64,000 nucleotides of DNA from Prunus persica (taxonomy: Eukaryota; Streptophyta; Magnoliopsida; Rosales; Rosaceae). Under the pieces are notes generated by a model. It was not told the origin of the DNA. It saw only the letters and a list, made by a program, of their open reading frames with translations, and did no database searches. Of the stretch, positions 47,243 to 58,800 are shown piece after piece. The position numbers and the translations under genes were made by a program. The stretch spans positions 24,936,079 to 25,000,078 of the forward strand of contig NC_034010.1 in assembly GCF_000346465.2 (NCBI RefSeq), given 5' to 3'. Numbering within the stretch: position 1 is the first letter of the stretch; each line of letters opens with the position of its first letter.

Positions 47243-50200
47243 ATGGAGATGGATTCGCTTCCCAACGGCTCCGCCACGTCACCGGGCCCAAGCCCAGGCC
47301 CGACCGCCGCGGCCGCTCCGTCATCGAAGCTGAGCCACCTGTCGGAGTCCCTGAAGCTCGAGCACCAGTTCCTCAGAGTCCCCTTCGAGCACTACAAGAA
47401 GACGATCCGAGCCAACCACCGCGTTGTCGAGAGGGAGATGTCCTCCGTTATTAACGGCGTCTCCGAAGCCGCCGACAGCGACGACATGTCTTCTGACGAC
47501 GCCGTTAATCATCTTAGTTCTCTTGTCTCCAGGTTGCAAGGGCTCAAACGAAAGGTATTGCATTTCTAAACCCTAGCTTAGCTTTTCTTTTTTCGCTGGT
47601 TGGTTGGCGAGGGAGTAGGAGGGTGGAAACAATTGGAATTCGATGAATTCGAGAATTTAGAATCCAGTTTTCTGTTGCTATCCTCAGGTTTTTCTCGGAA
47701 ACCAAACAGAGGGTAATTTGAAATATGCTAACTTGCTTAGCTTGGCAATGAGTGAGCTTGAGTATTGAACCATTGAAATTCCTCGATCTGAATCGACATT
47801 TAGCTTATCCAGATTGGATATTTGTGTTTGTTCATTAATTGATATTTAAAATTGAGTAATTGAATTTGGCAACTGATTGATATGTCTTCTTGTGGTTTAG
47901 TTGGAGGAAGGGAGTAGGACAGAGCACTTGCAGGCGCAAAGGTGCCGGGCTCGGCTTGACCATTTAGAATCGGCAGATGTGGAGAGTTTGTCTGATTGGA
48001 ATAACACACGCTTGAATCGGATCCTAGTGGACTACATGTTGCGGATGTCTTATTATGACACTGCAGCAAAACTGGCGGAAAGCAGAAATATTCAGGTAGT
48101 TTTAATTTTCTGTCCCAGATTAGGTGAAATTACATATTGCTCTGTCAATATTAATTATGAATTCATTGAAGGTTTGAATATCATGAATTATTGTAGTTGA
48201 AATGTATTGGGATCAAAGAACTTGGAAAGAGTGACCATGTTATCATATTTGTGGGAGTCAAATGGTTCTGTTATCATCATGTTTATCATCCAGTTATGTG
48301 CACAACTTTAGAATTTGAAGAGGGCGGTTCATCTTCACTTTTTCTAACCATGGACATAAATTATTTTATTGAATTCAGTGAAGGAAGTATTCAGCTAAAT
48401 TATAGCTTGGCCAAGAATGTTTTATGAAATTATAGGTTGGCCCAATGGTTTTATAGTTCACAAAGTTTATTCAAGGGAAGAAAAGCAGCTTATTGATTTG
48501 ATAATGGCTTCCTCTCCTTAGAAGATCTGCCAAGGTTCACTGGCATGTTAGAATGCCTTCTCTCTTATTGCTTGTGCAGATTGCAGAATTTTCCCATATT
48601 TTCAGATTATAAATGTTGGGAACTTGATTAGTTTCTTATGTGTTAGGATCTTGTTGATATTGATGTATTCCAAGAAGCAAAAAAGGTTATAGAAGCTCTT
48701 CAGAATAAGGAGGTAGGTCCTGCCCTAGCCTGGTGTGCCGAGAACAAGTCAAGGTTGAAGAAATCCAAGGTATGTACTTGCAGGAATGGGAGGGGACGGA
48801 AGCTTGCTATTAATTGGTGGGTTAGATGAGTTTGCTAATATCTGTAAAAGTATCTGTTAAGTTGCTTGTTTTTGAAAGAAAGTAGCATAGGAATATTCTC
48901 CACATAAGCTTAAGATGGTGATCGTTTCTTCTTTGTCCTGGCTCTTGGACTGCATACTAGGAGATGAAAGTAATAGGAAAATGACTTTCTTTCATAGATT
49001 CTTAGTCATTTTGCTGCTATATGGATGTGAAAGATCCCCCATAGTGGTAACTGCATTGCTTCCAATTTCCAAATTTATGTTGATTCTGCTAAATTTCTGA
49101 TAACTGCTTGTGAAGTTAAATGTGGAACGATTGGATAGTTAATTGTAATATTGGGTTTCTGGTGCAAGCAAACTAAGAGTCTCCCCATTCTGAATGATGA
49201 ATGCTGTGTATTTAAGCCAGATGCAATGGCATACCTAATCTCGTAATGTCAATTTCTGATACAATGTTCTTGAAATTCATTTATTTGAGTTGGTACCTTG
49301 AAATGCTTCTTACCTCAAATTAGATAGCTAGGAAAATGTTCCTGTTGACTGTTATACCAATTGAATTGCAGTTACCACTGCACTGCATAAAAAAACTGGT
49401 ATTAGCATGTCTAATGCTGAATGCTTTATTGATGGCAGAGCAAATTCGAGTTTCAGCTGCGACTTCAAGAGTTTATAGAGTTGGTTCGAGCTGAAAATAA
49501 CTTGCGAGCTATCACATATGCTCAGAAATACCTTGCACCATGGGGAACTACTCACATGAAAGAATTGCAGCGGGTCTTTGTAACAGTAGCTTATAAGAGT
49601 ACTACTGAATGTGCTACATACAAGGTGACTACTTTAATGCGTTGCCAGCATTGTCAGTTTCTACTTATCTGAACTGAAGTTAACTGTGCTGCAATTTTGT
49701 TGGACTAGGCAAACAGACATTTAAGGGAAATAAAGTAAACAATAAACCAAAAAAAAAAAAAAAAAAAGGCGCTTTTGAGACCATGGTCTCTCTGTTTTCC
49801 CCCATTCTTTTGTGGGAATCAACTGGACTAAATTGTTCACTAGAATAGAAATGTGCTATACGGTACCTATGTTTAGTTGAACTTACCATGTAGGAGAGAT
49901 GTTTTGTTGACCACAAGCCACAAGCTAGCACATGTCTGTCTGCATCATCTCTTATGTGTTGGTAGTAAGTACCTTTTGGGATACATTTCTCACACATTAA
50001 TTTTCATGTCTCTGTTGGTTATCCAGCCTTCAGCATACCTATAAGGAATCCTAAGATGTCACTTGAGTTCTTGTGTAACAATTGATATACAGGCCTAGGT
50101 TTTCAAGAATAATTGACTCAATATATCTGCCATCTCCTTAGGAGATATATATTTTGAACTATACATTTTAGTGAGATTTTTTGGTTTAGTGGTTTGATTT

Positions 50201-51033
50201 CATCTTTGGAACTGTATTTTACAGGTTAATCTCTGGTATGTCATTTCAATTTTGCTTTGGTTCCTTATGCTTTCCAGGTGTTATTTGAGCCGAAGCAATG
50301 GGACTACCTGGTTGACCAATTCAAACAGGAATTTTGCAAGTTATATGGCATGACTCTTGAGCCTTTGCTGAATATTTATCTGCAAGCAGGCCTGTCTGCT
50401 CTGAAAACCCCGTATCCATTAACAGTAGTTATTTATCCGCTACGTTATGAAAATTTAGTATTATCTCCCTTTTTTTTTGCTAACTTAGGGGTTGTAAGTT
50501 ATAATTTCCAGTCATCAGGTGGTCATAACGGTGGTTGACAAACCTACACTGTATCTCCCTTGATTGGTGTTTGGGCACTTCTCATTCACCTTTAGCACGC
50601 GAGTGCATGCATTATAGCTGCTAATTGTATCCCGATATGTTGTTTAGCCTTGACCTGAATCAGATACTGTTACGACGATGATTGCACCAAGGAGGATCCA
50701 CTATCACAGGAGGGTTTCCGGAAACTAGCCCAGCCATTACCGTATTCTAAGCAGCATCACTCGAAGCTTGTTTGCTACATAACTAAGGAACTAATGGACA
50801 CAGAGAACCCGCCACAAGTCTTGCCCAATGGCTATGTCTACAGCTCTAAGGTTCGCATGCATTTTACTAGTATTGTACGATCTTGGCTACTTAGTCTGGA
50901 AATATTCTTTACTTATTTTACGTTTTGGCAGGCTCTTGAAGAAATGGCCAGGAAAAATGACGGTAAGATTACTTGTCCAAGGACAGGTTTGGTCTGCAAT
51001 TATACAGATCTGGTGAAGGCATATATATCATAA
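47243..51033 (+). CDS. MAEA homologue (GID9-type subunit of the CTLH/GID E3 ubiquitin ligase)
   Basis: LisH/CTLH protein with a degenerate Gid-type RING at the C-terminus, a core of the GID/CTLH E3 ligase. Seven exons join: 47243-47554, 47901-48095, 48647-48769, 49439-49624, 50278-50411, 50664-50850 and 50932-51033 (412 aa). LisH: LNRILVDYMLRMSYYDTAAKL (first 20 residues shown within exon 2). CTLH: IDVFQEAKKVIEALQNKEVG to FEFQLRLQEFIELVRAENN. The RING-like tail includes SSKALEEMARKNDG and ITCPRTGLVCNYTDLVKAYI. The first roughly 35 residues are Pro/Ala/Ser-rich. Intron 5 (50412-50663) has U12-like splice signals (see findings). The 3' end of this gene is duplicated about 11.5 kb downstream. 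The start is the first Met of the conserved frame, after a TATA-containing promoter. Confidence 0.93.
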
Positions 51034-52019
51034 ATTAAATCCGCATATTGTGGCCTGTTCAATTATTCAAGTTTATTATCCATTCGTACCGGGCTTTGTA
51101 ACATTTAGAATGTCCTGTGCTTACTGTACATAAATCTCTTACTGCTGGATTTGGCACAAATTCCGGTGTAAGAACTTGCCCTGGGAAAATTATGGTCATT
51201 GCTCAACCTGGCATTACCATTGGGAACTTGAACATGTATATATGCAAAATTACATTTTACACTTTATTATCAAGTTCCTGACCAAAAGCTATTCTACATT
51301 GCTTTTATTGGATTTATTAGCATTCTTCGACGTGTACAATATGGGACTGTGGAGGAGTGGGGGCTTAGGGTTCAGTTTCAAGTTTCAATGAAAGTAAGAA
51401 TGATGCATTTACTAATTTGATATAGCAGGGTAGAAGAAAATAAGCCAAGTTGCTGTATATTTTGTTTGTATTTTGTAAGTTTGGGGGGTACTCGCTGACC
51501 TATAAAATGCAAGTCATTTCAAGGTCGTGCAATCATGTTGAGATATTCAAACCGCGATTAGCGAGGGATTTTCCCCTAATCACACAACAAAATAATGCTC
51601 CATAAACCAAATCCGTATGTATTAATTGGCATGTGTGAATGGACCTAAAACCAATCTCCCAGAATGTAGTAAAATTGTTTTTAAAATGAGAGTCTAGAAG
51701 TTTGTTTGGATTGTCTGGAATCTGGATCGTCATAACGCTATTAACAACTATGAAGTTTTAATTAAATAACAATTTGCATGTTACACCTGAGGTTTAGTAT
51801 TATTATTTAGATTAATTTGGGTCATCAACCAGAAAATTAATCTTTGATTTCTTGGTCACTTAGCCACAATTATTGTTTACAATGAAGTTGCCTCTCATTG
51901 GCCACACTAGTGGGAAGAGTTTGCTCATGAATTAACTACGTTATGAACAAAATTTGCTTTTAGTTGGTGAGAAAGAAGTAAACTATTAAGAAAAAAATAC
52001 TTGGCATTGGCACCTTAAC

Positions 52020-52149
52020 TTGTGAGAATGTGAAAGTAAAAAGTCCCATATTGAAAAGTTGAGAAACTTAGTAAGGGCTTATAAAGAGTTGGGCTATTTC
52101 CCCCATTGCCAATTAGTCGTGGAACTTTTTATTTCACATTCTCATAACC
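52020..52149. mobile_element. Small inverted-repeat (hairpin) element, MITE-like
   Basis: TTGTGAGAATGTGAAAGTAA at the left is matched on the opposite strand by TTATGAGAATGTGAAATAAA at the right. The arms are about 28 bp with few mismatches around a roughly 75 bp loop containing TTATAAAGAGTTGGGC. Target duplications were not resolved. Confidence 0.5.
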
Positions 52150-52415
52150 AAAAAAAGGATATGGAGACTTAAATTATTTTTTTTCTTGCCAAGCGCAGTA
52201 TGGAAAATGTTTGTTATTTTTAATTTACGACAACTAATACCATTGTTATGAATTCAAACAAGTTAGCAGAATGAAATATTATTTTATTGTAACTTGATAA
52301 ATGTGAACTAGTGCATGATTATAAGTATTTATTTGAAGTCAATTCTATTAATTGTGGATTAATGGGCATCTACCTATATCTACCATTGTTATTATAACTT
52401 GACTTCAGTTGCAGA

Positions 52416-52435
52416 AAATTTGAGATCTCAAATTT
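52416..52435. repeat. 20 bp perfect palindrome
   Basis: AAATTTGAGATCTCAAATTT reads identically on both strands, about 115 bp upstream of the CNGC-like start codon. It may be a dimeric protein-binding site or chance in AT-rich DNA. Confidence 0.6.
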
Positions 52436-52549
52436 GGTTTCGAAAGGGATTTGCTCCGTCATTTGCAAACTCCAGACTTCTAGCTAGCAAGATTCAGCTT
52501 CTGCAAAACAAACACAAAAAAAAGAAGAAAAAAGGAGTTTGAGTTCTGC

Positions 52550-55500
52550 ATGGCGCCTACCGGTGAAGAGAACGTTGCAAGGTTTAGTTTCCACAACTTT
52601 AAGTACGTGCACCATTTTCATTTTTCCTTTCTTAAAAAAATGTTCTATCAAACAATAGGACCTGCATAACTGCATATACGGCTGTGTTGCAATTTAACGA
52701 CAGCCAAATATTTAATCATTTTAAAGTTATTCTCTTATCTGGACGTGCAAAATATTTCACACGCTTATAAAGAAAGTTCTTACATTATCAAACTTTCTCC
52801 CTCTTAATAGGATTTTGTTATTTTGGTTCCTTTTTTTTGTTGAGAGAGTTACTTGGGTTCCTTAAAATGCTTTCTTCTATCTGATAGCCGTAATTTTATA
52901 TGTTCTTTGTGTCTCTTACCCAGCAGTTTAGCGGATGATCCGAATTCAAACACGGTAACGGAAAATCCTGCCCCGCCCGAAGATTTACAAAAATCATGTC
53001 TAAAGTGGAATTTCATATTTATAACATCATGTGTGTTTGCCGTTTTACTGGATCCTTTGTTCCTCTACATTCCTATCCTCAACGACGACATCAAGTGTCT
53101 GAAGTTGGACAACAACTTAAAGATTACAGCTCTCATCTTACGATCGGTCACAGATCTATTTTATATAGCCAATATTATTTTTCAAGTTTGTAGATTTGAA
53201 AATTGTTCACCTTCGATCAAGCGATTTCTTCCCGAAAGTTGCTCCTCCAACTTAATAACATCACTCATCAAAAGCTTTCGTGAGTTATTACCTGAAGTAA
53301 GCAACGAAGTTCCAAAACCAAGTATAACTAAAGAGATACGGGAGTCGTCCATCATAGTTGACATTTTAGCTATTCTTCCTCTTCCACAGGTACGAACAAA
53401 AGCCTTCGCTTTGATCTAGACTCTAGATCGAGTAGTTAATTGCTTTTCCAATCTCACTGTTTTTGTCTGCATGCAATGGTGGTGTGCTAGTATATATTTC
53501 ACTATGAATAATTGAAATGTGATATATTATATTGCACCCCAATACATGAAATGTGATACAGGACAGGCAAATATCTAAATTAATTCAATATTTTGTCTCA
53601 CGATATGTTAACAGTTGATATTAACATTGCAATGTGTCCTGGCCAGGTAGTAATTCTCATTTTCTTTTCAAAAATGAGGGCCTCAAGATCTTTCAGGAAG
53701 CTCATGAACTTTCTTGTTATGGTGCAATATGTACCACCACTACAAGAAAAAAGTCATTCAACAACACACATTGTGCATTGTTGAAGGGTATTAACAACAT
53801 GCGGTGCACGTTGTTGAAGCCGATGTCGTTAAAAAGTTCACAGCTTTCAACAACACGCTTCGCATGTTGTTGTTGATATTAGTGCTCGTTGTCAACACCA
53901 GTAAATGCAACGCACGCATGTTGTGGAAGAGGCTGACAACAACTTGTTCAGCGTGTTGTTGAATACCTAATTGACAACGTTCATATGCACGTTGTTGTTA
54001 ACTTTTTAACAACAGCCTTTGCACGTTGTGATATTAAATATTATTATGTTATAATTATTTCCAATCGCTATAATCACCTTATTGCATGAAAAATACATAA
54101 TCCGTTTCATTTTTTGTTGCCTTTCCATCAACAAAAAACCGTATCAATTACTTATTAATATTCAAAAGCATACAATATCAAAAGTACAATAAAATAAAAT
54201 AAAATCTAGAAGATTGAAGTATTCTAGGACTTCTAACTACATGCCTAATTACAAGAATAAACCTAAACCAAATTGATATACATGATTATCCTACAAGTCA
54301 AGTTCTACATATATAAATGTATACCTTCATAATCACTAAATAAGGTACACTTAAGCTTCTCCTTTATAGTTCTTTCACTTGTACCAATATCAACAAACTC
54401 TTCATCACATAATCTACCAAGCTGATCCTTACCATGCTTCCAAGCTTTTTTCACCCTCTTAAATATCTTCTGAAAAGGTTTGGACAATAAAAAACAGAGA
54501 TAATGATTTTCTAAACATAAACTATGTGCATTGAGAAAGAAAAAAAAATGCACACGTAAGTTTCAATAAATAGTATAAGAAAATATGAATAATACTTACA
54601 ATTCGGGATGAAGCTGCTAATGGAACCCATCTATCCAACCCACATTGAGAACATATATATATAATTGCTAGTAGTTAGTTTGTTAGGATTTGATCCAATA
54701 GTTGTGGATGATAAACATTCACATTGAGCTCTTCAATTATCTCGTGTTTTGTAATTCACACTATCTTCATTACAAACTTGATTTCGCATCGTTAAAGTAA
54801 TCTTTTATGTCTGTTAAATCATGCACTTTTTCTAATATCACATAGAACCAAACACAAAATGCCAGAAAATCCACCAAAAAGAGAAAGAAAAAAACATGTA
54901 AAAGTTTAAAATATGATAAATAAGAACGATGACACTTAAATGAATGTGCGAACGAAGGACTTGCTTTTCCCTTCACTAGAAGCAACGATCCTCATTCTGG
55001 TCTCCACCTTCTAGATTCAATTTTACAAGTGTTAAAAGACAAGAATGCAAGGCTTTGAACAGAGAAGCATTTACTAATATATAACTGACTTCCCAAAATA
55101 TGAGGATATACCATTACCCCAATCAGTAGTACTTATAAAATTAGGATAAAAAGAAAACGATACAAGCACATGCACCACTATTGTAACCTCAGAAAAAATG
55201 TTAGAGCATAGTTTATATGAGATTACAGATTCTATGCAAATTTTGGGATCTAAGAAGGTTGTTCTAGCTTTATAAAACATACATAGAACAAGCAATCCAT
55301 ACATACCTCAAGATCAATAGCAAGCAGGGCAGCCATCTGTGTGTGAATTAGTTGACAATTGAGACAAACAAATTCTTACATGAATCAGTATATCCAGCAA
55401 AATGATTCTTTTTCTCTTATGAATTTCCTCTCTTGAATTTCCTGCAAATTGAATTGAGGTTCAGATAAAAAACACATATAAAGGAATGAATTTTAAAAAA

Positions 55501-55794
55501 AGAAATAAGAAAAAAAGAAGACATGTAAGAACTGAAAGACCAAGTCGAGATGGTTAAAGACTTGACTCTGCTCCAAGCCATACTCAACAAAACTACTATC
55601 TCAAAATTGCCACCTTTCTTCCTTTTCCTTTCTTAGCCAAAAAATTTAGGTTTTTCTCAGTAGCCTCATACTCCTAAATGATTTAGATTTGGGTAAACTA
55701 TAAACGTACTCCACAAATAAAATCAATCTATGTTTCCATCAATTGTTGGTAAAAATTCAATCACCAATAAAAGCATAAACCATGAGGAGCAAAG

Positions 55795-55843
<49 letters not shown>

Positions 55844-58800
55844 CATACATAGGTGTTCAATTGCCTAACAAAGCTGGAGAGGGTATTGTGCTTCAAAAAC
55901 TTGGGCAGGAGGTCCCTAGCGGACTCTGGTAGGTTCTAAACAAACCAAACACAAGCCTACATAGGCCAACTATCAATAGATGCCAAATCACCAAATTCTG
56001 CATTCAAGAAACCGATACAGTATATGGAAATGAAAAGCAAATTCGAAATAATTAAAAAGAATTAAGAGAAAATGAAGGGAAAACAACAAATATTGCAAAT
56101 TAAAAGAATAAGAAGAAAAAGAAGTACTCTGTAGAGGAGAGTATCGAAGGAGTACTTGGAGATTTGTTCCTAGAGACGGTTCCATAGAGATGACGAGTTT
56201 TGAAATCGATTTGTTCTGACTTACAATTCACTACCCAAATAGTTTAACCCTAAAGCATATTAGGAACATTGAAATCGATTTGTCAAAACCCCTAGACCAT
56301 AATCCTAGATTGAAATACCATTAAGCTTGATTTGAATAATCTAAATCATACATAGTTAAAAAGAGAGAGGAAGAGAAGCAAAGCTTTTACCTGTCATAAA
56401 GAGGCTGAGAGTGTTGGATAATCTACTCGGGAATGGAGGAAGAGGCTGGGAGAGAGAGAGAGCCAACGACAAACAAAAAACCAGATTGTGAGAGAGGAGC
56501 GACATAGAAGGCCAGCGCAAGAGATGGAGAGAGAAGAAATGAGAGTTTAGAAGATAAAGAGAAAGACCAAAGAAAGAGAGGAGACGATAAAACATTTGAG
56601 AGGGAGACTGAAATATTTAGTGGAACAGTGCGGGAGTTTTTCCCACAAAAAAATTCGGCTAGTTTTTTCAGGAATTTTTTTACTGTAGTAAACTGATATA
56701 GTTTTGACAATATGCGTTGCATGTTGTTGAACTCCATATACAACAACACGCACAGGTGCGTTGTTAGAACTTCCCCAAAATTCCATTTCCACAACGAGCA
56801 CTAAATGCACGTTGTTGAAAGTTGTATAACACAACATGCACCTTCTGCACGTTGTGGAAAGTCTAATTCCACAACGCTAACTTACGCACGTTGTTAATAA
56901 CGTGTTGTCATAGTATATTTTTCTTGTAGTGCACGAGTTCTTCGCATCTACCTATCATGCAAGAAATCTAAAAAACCTTTCAAAGGACAGATTGCATTGT
57001 GGGTTAAAGGTGTACTCAATTTTTTTTTGTACATCCTTGCTAGTCATGTAAGTTTCAATTTCATCATAATTTTAATTTTGAAAAGTTAATCTACTTTAAA
57101 TTAATGTCGAACAAACATTGTTTTTTTATTTGATATAAGCTATAGTCTAATTATTCTAAATTAATCTAATTTACGAGGATGAAGATTCGAACTTGAAGAG
57201 GGTGGACTCAATGTCTTGGTCAACTGGCCTAACCCACATATACTGGACTAGCATTATTTGATATCTTATTTCTTGATAAAAGTTTAGGTTCATAATACTC
57301 AACCTCATGTGAATAAAAAAACATGTATGTAAACACAAACATGGTGCAACCATGCAATATGACCATCATGACAACAACAACAATAGGAGGTGCATATTCA
57401 TATTGAATTATACTCGCAAATACAATGACGTTCCTTATAATTTAACTTCTGTGAGAACTAATCTTGGGAGGCAAATCCTTCCGTGAGAACTAATATCGGG
57501 AGGCAAATCCTCCCAAAATTTGACAACATTAATCATTTAATAACACATGAAATTTTCTTTTTATGAGAACTTATTAGTGTTGTTTAAAATTTTCTTAAAA
57601 GTTCAATCTAACTAGCTTGTTGGTTTCTTTAGGTACTTGGGGCTTTTTGGTACTTTTTTGCTATTCAACGAATAACAAGTTGCTGGCAACATGCATGTCG
57701 ATATGAAAATGGATGCGACCCTACTTCTTTTGACTGTAATGATCATCATACGTTGAGAAATATTACGGTTCTAAATGATTTATGCTCTATTAATCCATCA
57801 AATACAGCTCTATTTGATTTTGGTATATATCTAAATGTCCTTCAGTCGGGTATATTGTGGTCAACAAACTATCCCCTGAAGTTTTTAAATAGTTTTAGTT
57901 GGGGCCTGCGGAATTTGAGGTTTGTACATATGACACCCTTTGATCTTGCAGGATGAGTTATAATTACAAATGTAACTAAAAATACTTTTTTTTAAAAATG
58001 TGTTGTGATCTATTTCATTTTTGCAGTTCTCTTGCTTCAAATCTCCAGCCAAGTACCAATACATGGGAAATCCTGTTTGTGACTTTTATATCTGTAATCG
58101 GCTTGCTACTATTCGTATATCTCATTGGGAATTTGCAGGTTGGTGTCGTGAATCTTTATATAAAATTGCTTTCTTTAAGCTTATTAAATCTCCTGATGCT
58201 TCTTTTTTACGCATCTTTGTATATATTTTGGTCCGCTTTTTATATCCCTGTATCTCTGGATATATATATATATATATATATATAATAAATTAGAATTAAT
58301 GAACTGAACCTTGTTGTTGTGAAATAGACCTATGTGCTGTTAGATACAGAAAGATTAGAGTCGCACAGACGCAAGATGAAAATTGAACAGAAGTTGACAG
58401 AAAAAGTAGGCCCAGATGTAGAAAAATGGTTATTTGAAAATGGCGTCCCCATGAGTACAAAGTCGGAGGTCATGTCAAAGGTACGACAAGAACTTGAAGA
58501 AAACTCCGATATTGATGTAAAAAAGGAAATCCTCTCTATTCTTCCCCATGAACTTCTAAACTACATAGAAAGTTGCACGCCCTTGAGTAGGCTGAGGAAG
58601 GTACGTAGGCCTCATGCAAGTCTGGCCACGTCATCACTTAACGGATTCTCAAACAATAATTTTAATGGCAGAGTCACATTACAACAAAATGACAATTCTG
58701 AGGTACGTGATTGTTAAAATTGAAAGTGCAAGGATTAACATACCTTAAAGAGTACAACTACATAATTAACCATTCATTTTTTTACCACAAATATATGATT

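Larger units (their letters stand above)
51034..52549. other. MAEA 3' flank and upstream region of the CNGC-like gene
   Basis: The left part (to about 51690) is the first copy of the segmental duplication repeated at 63440-64000. The right part is AT-rich and contains a small hairpin-like element (52020-52149) and a 20 bp perfect palindrome (52416-52435). No coding exon is seen. Confidence 0.55.

Noticed and set aside
54305..54553. 82-codon open frame within the CACTA element as transposase remnant
   Set aside because: Basic and short, with no catalytic or zinc-finger motif I can recognise; not enough to call a transposase.
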